This document shows positions 9,770 to 20,205 of a stretch of 64,000 nt of DNA, one piece after another. The stretch is from positions 19,498,501 to 19,562,500 of the forward strand of contig LR990046.1 of NCBI GenBank assembly GCA_905147135.1, written 5' to 3'. The stretch is from Blastobasis lacticolella (taxonomy: Eukaryota > Arthropoda > Insecta > Lepidoptera > Blastobasidae). The position numbers were made by a program, and so were the translations under genes. Within the stretch, counting starts at the first letter, position 1. Every line of letters begins with the position of its first letter. The notes below the pieces were generated by a model that was given only the letters and a program-made list of their open reading frames with translations, searched no databases and was not told the DNA's origin.

Positions 9770-10260
9770 CCAACTCCTTCCACTTGATTCCACCCAACGC
9801 CAGGCAATTCGTATTGTCGATGATCCCCTTCTCACAGATAGTTTAGATCACTCAAGCCTCAGAAGAGACGTCCGTCGGCACTCTGTGTGTTTTCAACCAT
9901 CTGTACAACGGGGAATGTTCCTAAGAACTGTTTAACTTGGTGCCACCATAACTTTTCCATCACCACACCCTCCGATGACGGGATAGATTTCATACCTACA
10001 CACTATCTAGATGTCTAACATCCACCTAACGAACTGGCATTGCGGAACTTTTTACCGCACACGTGCAAGATGTAGAATAAGCTTTCTCCAAAAGACTTTC
10101 CTTTGCACTTAAACATATTATGGGGTTCTTCAAATGGCGTGTCAAATGATATCTCAAAGGCCAGCACCATTTTTGCTCCCCTTAGGTTTCAGTTGTACTC
10201 GGTTACGGTGGCTGCTTTCCACCAGGTGCACCGTCCATCCTCATTTTTCCAAAAAATCTC
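9770..10260 (+). pseudogene. Jockey/CR1-like RT C-terminal relic
   Basis: From about 9797 the plus strand reads RQAIRIVDDPLLTDSLDHSS followed by LRRDVRRHSVCF. This corresponds to RRAVRIVDDPIQTSKLEPLA followed by NRRDFGSLCVFYRLYNGECS in the better-kept copy at 18270-18380. Stops and frame changes follow almost at once. The remainder up to about 10260 is probably the decayed end of the same element. Confidence 0.65.
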
Positions 10261-10269
10261 TAAGAACGT

Positions 10270-10376
10270 GGCTACGAGTAGTCTACTAAGCTGCTACGAT
10301 GAGTCTACGTATCCGCTACAACTTGTCTACACGCAGTCTACGAGTTATCTACGAACTAGCTACGCAATTATTTACG
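10270..10376 (+). repeat. Degenerate CTACG minisatellite
   Basis: CTACG or CTAC recurs about ten times at spacings near 11 bp (for example GGCTACGAGTAGTCTACTAA, then GTCTACGAGTTATCTACGAA). It lies directly downstream of the RT relic and may be part of its 3' UTR. Confidence 0.55.
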
Positions 10377-11324
10377 TTGGCATTCAGTCCGAATTGAGGC
10401 ATTGAGTCAGTGGAGATTTAATAATTAGTTTAAATTTGTCAGAATATGGGTAAAAATTTTAGAGGGACTAACAGCTGATTTATTGTTTGCTTGTATACAG
10501 TTTGTAAAAACTTATCTGACATCACAGAACATACCTAATAAAAACAAATTAATAAAACAAAATAAAACCGACAACAAAACATAAAAATGTAAAAGATAAG
10601 ATTTTTATATTCTCCTTCCTTATGAATCCCTTAAGAATCGGACCTTTTACCTACTGTACCACTTTTCACAATCGAGAGTGTGTTACTCGTTAGCGGTTGG
10701 GAATTTAAAAAATAATTAAAGGCAAGATTTATAGAGATTTTAACAAGCTTTAATTTATTAATAGACCATATTCCCGTAGGATTCACTGTTTTCGTGATAT
10801 TTACAAAAAACCATTAACGAAACCTTTCGGGCCTCCCACTCAAAGCTCCCGGCCCCTGGCTGGGGACTTTTAGTATAGGTATACCTGGAGATTAAACCCA
10901 CCAGTTAAAATAATATCCGAAACAACACGATATTTTGCGTTTATTTTTTCTTCCTTGACTAGGTTGAGCTTGCAACTTACACCATACGATATTCCTGTAT
11001 AATATCAACGGCCATGGGAGAGATATATTTCAAGGAAAATATTCGGTAATGTTAGTTTATTACGTTCACATTGTTTCGCGGTTCGGCCAGAAGGGTCTCT
11101 TGTATCAATAGTTAGATTACGATAATATTATATTATTATTATGTATATATTAGGTATTTCGTAACACTTGAATCAACTAAGTCAAGCCAGCGACTCCTCT
11201 CTACCAATTTGCTGTGACCAATCCGGGTCCATGTTGATTCTTTTCATTATTGTAACATCTATTGTAACACATGGAATTAAATGCGAAATAAAGAAATTGA
11301 AATTTAAGTTCATTGTAAAATACC
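10377..11324. other. AT-rich non-coding stretch
   Basis: No gene or clear repeat seen. Confidence 0.45.
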
Positions 11325-11395
11325 TGGAGAGGTTGACCGCTTACCTTCATGCAGACCATAAGGTTGTTTACCACTTTAGTGGTAAACAAAATGTA
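11325..11395 (+). repeat. LINE 3' UTR fragment
   Basis: GACCGCTTACCTTCATGCAG, then AAGGTTGTTTACCACTTTAG and GGTAAACAAAA, is a diverged copy of the 3' ends at 8990-9050 and 41080-41120. No protein part is left. Confidence 0.55.
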
Positions 11396-11744
11396 ATTGC
11401 AAAGTAATTGTTGAACTTTATAGACGTGTCTTAGGTGGAATAGATTTTTGACAAACTGGCGATTCAACCTATTACGGTACATTAGAACCTTGTTGGGTTC
11501 GCGTGACAAGTTTCGCTTATTTCTATACAATATTTTGACTAGGTAAGTTATACTATGCGGACACCATAAATTAAAATAAGCACGCCTTTGAAATTTACAC
11601 TAGACAAATCCCGACACAACGCCATCTCTAATCTTCTAAGAGAACTAACACAGTCGCCGTCATAGAAACTCCTTCTACCGAACTGCGTCCGGGAAAGAAG
11701 GTTCGAATTACGAAATGGGCATCCCAGTTTCCAGCCAGCATCCG

Positions 11745-12011
11745 TCAGTTGTGATACGGCCGTTGGCGCGAGCGGACGTGTGCTCCCCGCTGTCGTAAAT
11801 TGATTCTAATCAAGAATTACCGCGTCCATGTAAATCGCAAAAAAATACAAGTACCTCGGTATAGAATCTACCGTGACTATTATACGTAATTTTAGTTAAA
11901 TATCGTGTATTAGTGGGTAGTTTGTTGCAACGTGATATTTTATCGAAAATGACGATAATGGGTCCTGTGTCGTGAAATGGATGTTTAATCTATCAATATG
12001 CTGTATATAAG
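11745..12011 (+). promoter_or_regulatory. Candidate Inr+DPE core promoter and non-coding first exon
   Basis: TCAGTT at 11745-11750 fits the insect initiator TCAKTY with A+1 at 11747. At +28 to +32 (11774-11778) stands GGACG, a perfect RGWYV downstream promoter element, with the favoured G at +24 and T at +33. No TATA box precedes it. The segment is more GC-rich than its surroundings and is not a repeat seen elsewhere here. AAG followed by GTAACT at 12009-12017 is a possible splice donor, which would give a 265-nt non-coding exon. One such Inr-DPE pair could occur by chance in a window of this size, so this stays a candidate. Confidence 0.3.
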
Positions 12012-12960
12012 GTAACTACCAAACTAATTTTAGATATTAATTGTTAGTAGATGATTTTTGTTTTAATTAATCTAATACAACAATCAACTAAATGCGTGCA
12101 TGCGTTTCATGTTGTACTTATATTATATAACTGATTGTTACCCATAACGAAAATTTTATCAAATTTGTTAATGCAGAAAACTGTAACCAAACTTTCATAT
12201 GCTATCAGCGAAGTGCTGTTACAGTAATTTGCTGCTTGCATATAAAGCGAACTATAGTATAATACTATACTACTATGTACTAAACTACTTTAGTATAATA
12301 CTATAGGACGCTGTGTGTAAGATTATAACGTTCCCCGTCTACAGCCTCGTCTTGAGTAACAATTTGGCTCCGTCGACAAGTCTATCATTCTACATATTTG
12401 CTCCACGCTCTATTGTAGAAAGAAATACTTTTCCGACGTCTATTCAGGACGGTGACTATTTGTTTAGTCTAAATTTTTTCATATAAAGGCTGTAAGTATC
12501 GCATATTGTATACTGTTTTCAGAGAATCGAAAAATGTCCCGAGAATTTTCAGTACGTTAGATTCTGCAGGAATTCAAAACACGTATGATATTATGAACAG
12601 AAAACGTGATTATGATAATAAATATGATTGCAAAGCAAGACCCAAAGGGATTGGGCCTAAACCGATTATATATTATGAAGTTGAGAACGGGAAATTATCA
12701 TAATTTACGAAAGAAAAAACTCTTTGAATTGTAAATTTATAGACGTAAGTCAATATAACTTGTAATGATATACATTATTTCCGCGAAATATTTGAAATTG
12801 CGCTTAAAATCATCTCTAAATATTCTAATACAGTATGTAATAACATGGTATATTAGTTTTTACCATTACGAGGCGGCATTTTAAAAAATATGGAAATTCA
12901 TGTCAGTAAGTATTTCACGTCACACCTGAAAATCATCTTCTGCATAGGTTCAACTGTTTA
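12012..12960. other. Mostly single-copy AT-rich stretch
   Basis: It contains an AT-rich palindrome near 12250-12306 (CTATAGTATAATACTATA mirrored at its right edge). An open frame from about 12524 to 12703 is preceded by a pyrimidine tract and AG at 12521-12522. The frame shows no family I recognise and I do not call it a gene. Confidence 0.4.
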
Positions 12961-13310
12961 AAGCGTCGATGGCCGAGTGGTTAAGGTATCCGACTCGTAA
13001 GTTAGAGGTACCGGGTTCGAATCCCACTGCGGCCATGTACCAATGACTCTTTTCTGAGTTATGTATATTATTTGAACACTAACCGGTGTTTTTACGGTGA
13101 TGGAAAACATCGCGATGAAATCTGCACATTTAGGCGATTGAATGTGTAACCATGATCCAATCTGGTCAGGTTCACGGAAGTCAGATAGCAGTCGCTACAC
13201 TGTAATTACCTGATCTGCCAAATCCTGGATCACGGTCAAGGCGGACCCCCGGGTCCTCGTTCGCGAGAGCACAACCGGGACATTAACGCCAAGATGATTT
13301 TTATTATTTT
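12961..13310 (+). mobile_element. SINE-A, full length
   Basis: A box 12970-12981 (TGGCCGAGTGGT) and B box 13014-13024 (GGTTCGAATCC) are intact, followed by the family body and the CATTAACGCCAAGATGATTT end. It differs from the 6890 copy by scattered substitutions. Confidence 0.85.
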
Positions 13311-13952
13311 GCAGAGGTTCATTGGCTGTATAGGAAAGTTGCGCCGGGCTTTAAGATCCGTTTTTAAACGATATAAGATAACGAAAATTTGATAAACCAC
13401 AAGCATATATCTTGGTTTCTGGATCACGTCTACAATATTTCATTGGCAACGATTGCATTGAGCGCGCTCGAGAACAACACCAATGCTCCTAGTTGAAGAG
13501 TTTGTAATAATCGCCACGCTTGGCAGGCGGGCTGGGGATAACAATGTTAAAAACATTAACTAATCAGAAACTAAGTTGGATACTAAAATTTACTTGTCTG
13601 TTCACGGCCTATCAAAGTACTATTTATAATATAGCCTAGTTTTATGGGAATAACTGTTTCCCATAGCGCAGGATATTCCTAGTTTGGAAAGCAGGGACTC
13701 CACTATAAACTAATTACAACCAGTATTGTATTGTATAAAAAATGTAATATTCGTATTAGCTGTTATGTGAATCTGTTTTTGGTTGTATCCTGATGTAAAG
13801 AAAAATAAAATAAAGATTATTATATAATAGACAACGCTACTGCCAATTTCCAGGTCTACAGAGATCTTAGCGAAGACCTCTAATACCCCGAATAAATAAT
13901 GATACTTATCTAACAAAGTAAAGCAGAGCGCCAAGGCTTACTGTATTAAGTA
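13311..13952. other. Non-coding stretch with a repeat-D fragment
   Basis: Repeat D appears as a short piece (CCACGCTTGGCAGGCGGGCT, about 13510-13535). The rest is unremarkable. Confidence 0.4.
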
Positions 13953-14151
13953 TTAAAGGCCTTGCCACACACAAAGCTCGGCGCGAGCGCGGCTCGGGCG
14001 CGGCGCGATGCTGGCGCGTTGCCTAGGCAACGATCGCACCGCGCTCGCGCCGCGCTGTCGTTGCCTAGCAACTATCGCGCCGCGCTGTCGTTGCCTAGCA
14101 AATATCGCACCGCGCTCGCGCCGAGCTCACGCCACGCCGGCACCGCGCCGC
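13953..14151 (+). mobile_element. GC-rich MITE, left part (copy 1)
   Basis: TTAA at 13953-13956 is followed by AGGCCTTGCCACACACAAAG and CTCGGCGCGAGCGCGG, which is the terminal inverted repeat of the complete copy at 45850-46049. Inside are GTTGCCTAGGCAAC (14018-14031, a perfect 14-bp palindrome), GTTGCCTAGCAAC (14060-14072) and GTTGCCTAGCAAAT (14090-14103). The last two are 30 bp apart and separated by CGCG-rich linkers. The right end stops within the inner part of the repeat near 14127-14151, so the outer right terminus is lost. Confidence 0.75.
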
Positions 14152-14842
14152 CAGGGGTGGACTAACGAACAAAGCGGGAAAGGCGGCCTGCCCCGGGCCT
14201 CTGGTCCAGGGGGGCCTCCAAACGTCTCCAAGTTGCCTTGATCAAATCCTATACAAGGCTTTAAAATATGCTTAGAACATATCGAAGAGGTGGTTCGGAG
14301 TTGTGACAGGGGCGTAGCTATCGCCGTATCACTATTCAAACAGAATTAAGATCAGGGTCGAGGACCCCCTCCGCCAAAGAAGTAATTTTAACTAAATAAA
14401 TAAAAACACTTAAACATACAAATGTGAACTGAATAAAAAGCTTGTAAAATTACATCAAACTTCTTAAACTGGGGGCCTTATAAAGGTCGTCCGCCCCGGG
14501 CCTCTGATGGACTTAGTCCGGTACTGCCGGCGTCGCGCCAACAAAGTGTTGCCAATGTACGCTATTTATCGCCATTTGGGGTATTCGAGATTAAAATTAG
14601 CGACGAAAAAATTGTAATGGTGAATTGTTTAGGCTATCTCAGGCTTTGGGCCAAGGTACATAAATAAACATAATCTAAACCCGACGGTTTCGCGGATGAT
14701 TGTGGGTTCCAAGTACATTTACCTACTATAATAGGACCACGATTAGTCCGAATCAACTGACAGTGGTAGAAAATATAAAATGTGGATATGGCAATATCTA
14801 TTGGATAATCTGTCCTTGTCAGTCATTGTCCATTATTATTTA
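14152..14842. other. Non-coding stretch with a duplicated GC-rich motif
   Basis: GCCCCGGGCCTCTGGT near 14190-14208 and CGCCCCGGGCCTCTGATG near 14492-14510 are two copies of one motif in similar settings, perhaps parts of one repeat family. No gene. Confidence 0.35.
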
Positions 14843-15149
14843 GGCGATCCGCACACTGGAACGCAGCACCGTACAGTTGTGCGTGAGGTGCGTTAGTGCG
14901 TGACATAAAGTTATTTGAGCTGTCATCGGTTTCTATGGAAATTACTCATAGACGAACACACTGACAACACATCCACGCGCGTTCGTGCGGATCCGTAGTT
15001 TTTTTTCTTTGCAACATTTGACACGGGCTGCGGGTCAGATAAGTTTTTGGCGCTGTACTTTCCACATATTGTATATAAAACAATATAAAAATTAAACATA
15101 TTTCCAAATTTCGCCAGAATGAACGCTGCGCTCCAATGTGCCAATCGCC
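14843..15149. mobile_element. MITE with 25-bp terminal inverted repeats
   Basis: GGCGATCCGCACACTGGAAC with the following GCAGC (14843-14867) is mirrored by GCTGCGCTCCAATGTGCCAA and TCGCC at 15125-15149, with four mismatches. The 307-bp element also contains, near 15010-15055, a piece resembling the GAGTGCC MITE family (GGGTCAGATAAGTTTTTGGCGC). Confidence 0.7.
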
Positions 15150-15395
15150 TCAACAATATTTTTCAAGTCTGTCAAATTATTTGTTATGACTTTTATGAAT
15201 GACGTTCTATGACGGATAAAAGACATAGCATTAGTTGCCATACAGAAATTTTTTTTTTTTAAAGCTATTCGGTCTTAGCGTGGTCCTACTATACTGCTCT
15301 TGCTGACACTAGCATACATCAGCTATACATCTTGATGCGGTTGAACGAACAAATAACTCTGACGGTTACCGTAGTCAATAAAACAGCGCCGTCTA

Positions 15396-15514
15396 CAGTG
15401 CCACAAAAATGTCTGACCGGGTAACAGCATCGCTGTTGTTGGCATTGACATAACATTTCAAAACGGCAACACTTAGTTCCGGTTTTGGCCACCGGATCGA
15501 ATAGGTTTGTCAAC
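15396..15514 (+). mobile_element. GAGTGCC-type MITE, copy a
   Basis: CAGTGCCACAAAAATGTCTG, ACCGGGT, CATCGCTGTTGTTGGCATTG, CATTTCAAAACGGCAACACT and a terminal GGTTTGTCAACA match the families at 54395 and 55747. A TA lies just before the left end. The terminal inverted repeats are diverged. Confidence 0.6.
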
Positions 15515-15596
15515 AATCTTGTCTAGCCGCCAGATATAACATTGTTAACGCGTACAAGAATTTGTATGGACAGTGGTAACCATTCCAATAGCTATG

Positions 15597-15619
15597 TTTA
15601 TTTATTTATTTATTTATTA
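15597..15619. repeat. (TTTA)n microsatellite
   Basis: Simple TTTA run. Confidence 0.8.
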
Positions 15620-15784
15620 ATCCTTACAATATTTCGTACATTCTGTCTTACTTATAGTTACCCTGCCAAACTGCATAACAGTTTGTTGGCAATAGTGTTT
15701 CTCTCGTAATACAATCCGGATAACGCTTACAACTGGTTAACAAATTCATCACTTAGTTTTACTTACACAACCAACTTGTTATCC

Positions 15785-16390
15785 TGTGCATACACAATAA
15801 GTGGAGCCATACAGATAGTTCATTACATACTCATATACTACACCACTATACACCCCGGGACGGGTCCCAAGGTATACAACGGTGCAACACATGATCATGA
15901 ATACCGTGCGACGGTTGCTCATTGGGTGGACCCAACGAGCAACCGGCACACAGCACTGCATAGGTACAAATCTGTGAATGTCTTTAACTTACACAAGCAA
16001 CCCATATGAGCTAGTCTTGAGCATATATAATAATAAATAGAGCCATACAGATAGATCATTACATACCCATATATTACACCACTATACACCCCGGGACGGG
16101 TCCCAAGGTATACAACGGTGCAACACACAAGCATGAATACCGTGCGACGGCTGCTCATTGGGTGGGCCCAACGAGCAACCGCCACACAGCACCACGCAGA
16201 TACACCTCTGTACATGTCTTTTACTTACACAACCAACCCACATGAGCTAATCTTGTGCATATACAATAAGTGGAGCCTATAAAATAATAAATGCAGAATG
16301 CATACATAAAAATGGAGCCATACAGATAGTTCATAACATATCCATATATTACACCACTATACACCCCGAGATGGGTCCCAAGAGATGTGT
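15785..16390 (+). repeat. 236-bp tandem repeat, about 2.5 units
   Basis: GAGCCATACAGATAG recurs at 15804, 16040 and 16315. The stretch between, with CACCCCGGGACGGGTCCCAA and ACCGTGCGACGG, is closely repeated with a period of 236 bp. Each full unit contains a stem of GGTTGCTCATTGGGT and its near complement ACCCAACGAGCAACC. The third unit is broken by a duplicated 40-bp AT-rich piece at 16273-16314. Open frames here run through the repeat on both strands and are not taken as genes. Confidence 0.85.
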
Positions 16391-17168
16391 AATACGTCGT
16401 TGGATAGCTATTTTCAAGCTGAACAAAAGTAACTATGGCGCTTGTTCCAAATATTAGTCCGTTCCGGTTTATGCTGTACTATACATATTACAGTAATAAG
16501 TATTTTTTTCTGTTCTACCCACATTTAATAGTCAGAACTAAATCCACGGTGTTATACCGCCAGTGCAAAGTTACATCGTGCGCATGCATGTAAGACGGCC
16601 AAATCAAAAACAATCAGATGGAGTGCATTGAATTTGATTGAAGATACCAACTAATTATGGCCGTTTTTTTTTTTGCAATAAACACTGAAATATTTATTGC
16701 AAATGCTAAAAACATAAGTTTTACAAATAATACATGATGTTTATTATACTTTACATAAAAAAGATACTCCATTGCTGTTTTTGGTTGCTGCTTATCGGAA
16801 TTGCGTACGAATTAGAGGCAGCCTCAGGTTGAGGCACGCACTAAAATATAAATATATAAATTACAAAAAAATTCTACCATAAATATTTAAAAAACTCCTA
16901 AAAAATTCTACCGTAAATATTTAATAATTTCACCTGGCAAGTGCGTTTTGACAAATGTCAAAGACACAAATACGTAAGAGTGGGTTACTTAAGCCCGCGG
17001 GGACTATTCTAGCGACAAATCCCGGTTCAGCCGCTAGCGATAAATCTGTTAGAAAAAAGCCGAATTTGATTCTGTACGGCGGTAAGTCAATTGTACACGA
17101 ACAAGAAGAACTACGATCCATGGCCATGAAGTAAGCTTTGGGCAATTGTTCGTCTATTTTATACTGAA
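16391..17168. other. AT-rich non-coding stretch
   Basis: It contains a duplicated AAAATTCTACCATAAATATT block at about 16866 and 16903. No gene or known mobile element seen. Confidence 0.45.
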
Positions 17169-17382
17169 CTAGCGGACCCGACAGACGTTGTCCTGTCTAC
17201 ACGTCTTTAATTTGAAAATTTCAAACTTTTTTTAATAAGCTAAAACATTCTGACAAAATTGTGAATCTAAACCATTCCCAGATCCCCTTGAACACACACA
17301 AAAAATTTCATCAAAATCGGTCCAGTCGTTTGAGAGAAGTTCAGTGACATACACACTCACAGAAGAATTATATATATAAAGA
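17169..17382 (-). mobile_element. Short non-autonomous Helitron
   Basis: On the minus strand it starts A then TCTTTATATATATAATTCTT and ends GGGTCCGCTAG then T, the A^T insertion rule of Helitrons. Just before the CTAG end a GACAG / CTGTC hairpin is present. The body keeps the GACCGATTTTGATGAAATTT motif shared with 56124-56453. It abuts the RT fragment at 17383 exactly. Confidence 0.8.
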
Positions 17383-18725
17383 TATTACTCGAGGATCGCC
17401 AGCTGATCAGTGACCGTCAATATGGCTTTCGTCATGGTCGCTCAGCTGGTGACCTTCTTGTGTACCTAACACACCGGTGGGCTGAGGCTGTCGAGAGCAA
17501 GGGGGAGGCTCTGGCTGTCGGTCTTGATATAGCCAAGGCATTTGATCGGGTCTGGCACAGGGCACTGCTAACAAAACTCCCGAAGTACGGTATCCCCGAG
17601 GGGCTCTGCAATTGGGTATCCAGCTTTCTGTCTGGACGGAGCAACCAAGTCGTTGTCGACGGATGCTGCTCCGATACCAAGACCATTAATTCTGGAGTAC
17701 CCCAAGGTTCAGTGCTATCTCCCACGCTGTTTCTTCTGCATATCAATGATATGCTGAATATTCCCAGTATTCATTGCTATGCAGATGACAGTACTGGAGA
17801 TGCTTGTTATACTGGCCGTGCGAATATCCCTCGTTCCGTGGTGTCGGAAAGCCGAATAAGACTTGTGTCAGAGATTGAACACTCCTTGGAGCAAGTTGCT
17901 CACTGGGGCAGACTGAACCTAGTGGAATTCAACCCTTCAAAGACACAGGTCTGCGCATTTTCCGCCAAAAAGGATCCCTTTGTCAATGTGCCGAAGTTCC
18001 AAGGGACACCCCTTTCCATCTCAAAAAGTATCGGGATCCTTGGTGTCGACATATCGGATAACGTGCGCTTCCGGAGTCACCTAGAAGGTAAGGCCAAACT
18101 GGCTTCGAAAAAGCTTGGCGTGCTTAACCGGTCCAGGCGATACTTCACCCCAGGGCAGCGCCTGCTGCTGTACAAGGCACAGGTGCGGCCTCATATAGAG
18201 TATTGTTCCCATCTTTGGGCCGGCGAAACTGCCGACCTGCTTAATCCTTTGGACTCCGTACAGAGACGCGCCGTACGAATTGTCGACGATCCCATACAAA
18301 CAAGCAAGTTAGAACCACTGGCTAACCGAAGGGACTTTGGCTCCCTGTGTGTGTTCTATCGGCTGTACAATGGGGAGTGTTCCGAGGAACTTTTCGATCT
18401 GGTGCCCACAGCACTATTCCGCCATCGCACCACCCGCCGTGGGCTGGGTACTCATCCCCACTACGTAGACCCTCTGTTGGTCACCACGCGAAGGTTCGAA
18501 AGAACGTTTCTCGCTCGTACGATTCGGATGTGGAATGAGCTCCCAGCCACAGTGTTTCCTTTGGACTATGACATGGGATCGTTCAAGAGGTATATTAGAG
18601 GTCTCTTTAGAGGCGGGCAACGCATTGGTGACTCCCCTGGTGTTGCTGATGTCCATAGGCGGCGGTGACCACTTTCCATCAGGTGGCCCGCTTGCCTGTT
18701 TGTCTGCTAAGTAACATAAAAAAAA
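17383..18725 (+). pseudogene. Jockey/CR1-group LINE, 5'-truncated, with intact RT C-terminal frame
   Basis: One open frame runs from about 17385 to the stop at 18666-18668 (about 427 codons). No natural start is seen because the 5' part is missing; the first residues are LLEDRQLISDRQYGFRHGRS. Reverse transcriptase motifs follow in order: QYGFR (motif 2-like), GLDIAKAFDRVWH (motif A, first Asp), GVPQGSVLSPTLF (motif B), CYADDST (motif C, the catalytic Asp pair), and a thumb and C-terminal region with ILGVDIS, KLGVLNRSRRYF, VRPHIEYCSHLWAG, RAVRIVDDP, MWNELPATVFP. A 3' UTR ends in an A-run near 18725. The RT would copy the element RNA at the target site, but the endonuclease and ORF1 are absent, so this copy is not autonomous. 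The clade within the Jockey/CR1 group is not settled. Fragments of the same family lie at 9770, 36490 (minus) and 39005 (minus). Confidence 0.85.
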
Positions 18726-18750
18726 AGCGAAATTGAAATCTTAATAAAAA

Positions 18751-19327
18751 AATCATAATCACCTTGGCGTTAATGTCCCGATTGTGCTTTTGCGCCCGAA
18801 GGCCTGGGATCCGCCTTGACCATGATCCATGTTTTCACAGATCAGGTAATTACAGTGGAGCTACTGCCATCTGACCTTCGTGACCCTGCTACAAGGGGAC
18901 TCTGACCAGATTGGATCATGGTTACACATTCAGTCGCCTGTATAAATTAAATAAATAAATATTCGTGGACAAATTCACACAGCGCCATCTAGCCCCAAAG
19001 TAAAGCTTGTGTTATGGGTGCTAGATAAGTGATAAACTACTTAAATACTTTTTAAATACATATTTATTATACATAGAACACCCAGACCCGTAACAGAAAT
19101 TAAAATTCATTATTTCAATTTCTGCCCGGCCGGGAATCGAACCCGGGACCTCTTGCGTGGCAGACCGGCATGTTAACCATTGAACCACTCAGGTGTATGT
19201 GCAGGTTTCATCACGATGTTTTCCCTCACCGTAAGAGCATCATTGGTACATGGCCGCAGCGGGATTCGAACCTGGTACCTCTCGCTTATTAGTCAAATAC
19301 CCTAACCGCTCGGCCACTGAGGCTCTC
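18751..19327 (-). mobile_element. SINE-A interrupted by SINE-B
   Basis: The SINE-A tail (ACCTTGGCGTTAATGTCCCG, complement of the family 3' end) begins at about 18761. The tRNA-like head with complementary B box (GGATTCGAACC) and A box (ACCGCTCGGCCACTGA) ends near 19327. Between 18941 and 19195 the family sequence is interrupted by a SINE-B on the same strand. Confidence 0.85.
18941..19195 (-). mobile_element. SINE-B nested in SINE-A, full length
   Basis: On the minus strand it has CACCTGAGTGGTTCAATGGT (A-box region), GGGTTCGATTCCCGGCC (B box), CAGAAATTGAAATAATGAAT, GTTACGGGTCTGGGTGTTC, a central AT-rich part, CAAGCTTTACTTTGG, GATGGCGCTGTGTGAATTTG and an ATTTATTTATTT tail. The best-preserved SINE-B in the window. 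Its position shows that SINE-B was active after this SINE-A landed. Confidence 0.85.
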
Positions 19328-20055
19328 CAGAAATTGAAATGTAAATATTATGGCAATACTTGCATACCATAAACCATTTCTTATTATATTACCATCTATT
19401 ACTACTTATCATCTGGCAGGCCGAAAGATTGTCGAAAGAAATGTAATTTGATATCAATGTGTTTTGTACCATTGTGGTGGATAAGATTGAGCGCAATTTT
19501 CTGTGTACTGTAGCGGGTACTTAAACAAAACATCTATATCAGCGTTAGACTCTAGCCACCGAATTTTTGCACTGTAGAATTTGTGCTCTATGTTACGGTA
19601 TCATTAAAAGTTTGTCTAACTCGACAAATAAGTCGGACTGAAATGTTTTGATTCTGATGTAGGAGAGCTGTGCCCCCTCATCCTACCTACCTTAGGGGGC
19701 CTACCTAGGGAGCAAAATTTGCAGTGTGGTGTCCAACAGAGTAAAATAGCATCGCCGTCCACACTAAGAGGTGTCGTAAAAGGCGACTTATATCAGAGGT
19801 AGGGCTTACTTTTCCAAGCTTCAGGTTTTTACCTACCTTATATATACTCTTGCAAGCTAGCGAGTAGAGGGGAATAAAAAGTAAGCCTAAATTCGTCCTC
19901 AGGTTCTAAATTATCTGCGTAATGCACCAGTCAAATTAGGAGGAAAGATTCGGACTGTTGGTAAAAAGAAACGAGTAATTAACCCGCTATTACGACATGT
20001 GGGAGTATTACCATCCTAAAAATTCAATTCCCCGAATAATGGAGCAGCCACTCTA
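19328..20055. other. Non-coding stretch with a repeat-D relative
   Basis: At 19722-19795 GTGTGGTGTCCAACAGAGTA and AGGTGTCGTAAAAGGCGACT match the far end of repeat D (compare 53830-53900). Nothing else recognised. Confidence 0.4.
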
Positions 20056-20205
20056 TGTGTGCCGATTGTCATAGAAACGCGGTGGCCAAAACTGGAACTG
20101 CGGAAAAATATCGACACTTACTTTTGAAATGTATTTGAACTGACATGTCAATCCTAAAAACAGCGCCGCCGGTACCAGGTCTGATAAGTTTGTGGCACTG
20201 CACAG
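20056..20205 (-). mobile_element. GAGTGCC-type MITE, copy b
   Basis: Right end GATAAGTTTGTGGCACT is the complement of the family terminus, and GGTGGCCAAAACTGGAACT near the left matches CCGGTTTTGGCCACC of copy a. It lies directly against the GC-rich MITE relic that follows. Confidence 0.55.

Noticed and set aside
13962..14241. Arg/Ala-rich frames and possible CpG-island promoter
   Set aside because: High GC is explained by the MITE; similar frames arise in the other copies.
15776..16215. Frames on both strands of 60-98 codons
   Set aside because: They arise from the 236-bp tandem repeat.
18081..18656. Minus-strand and alternative-frame ORFs within the RT
   Set aside because: Shadows of the RT reading frame.
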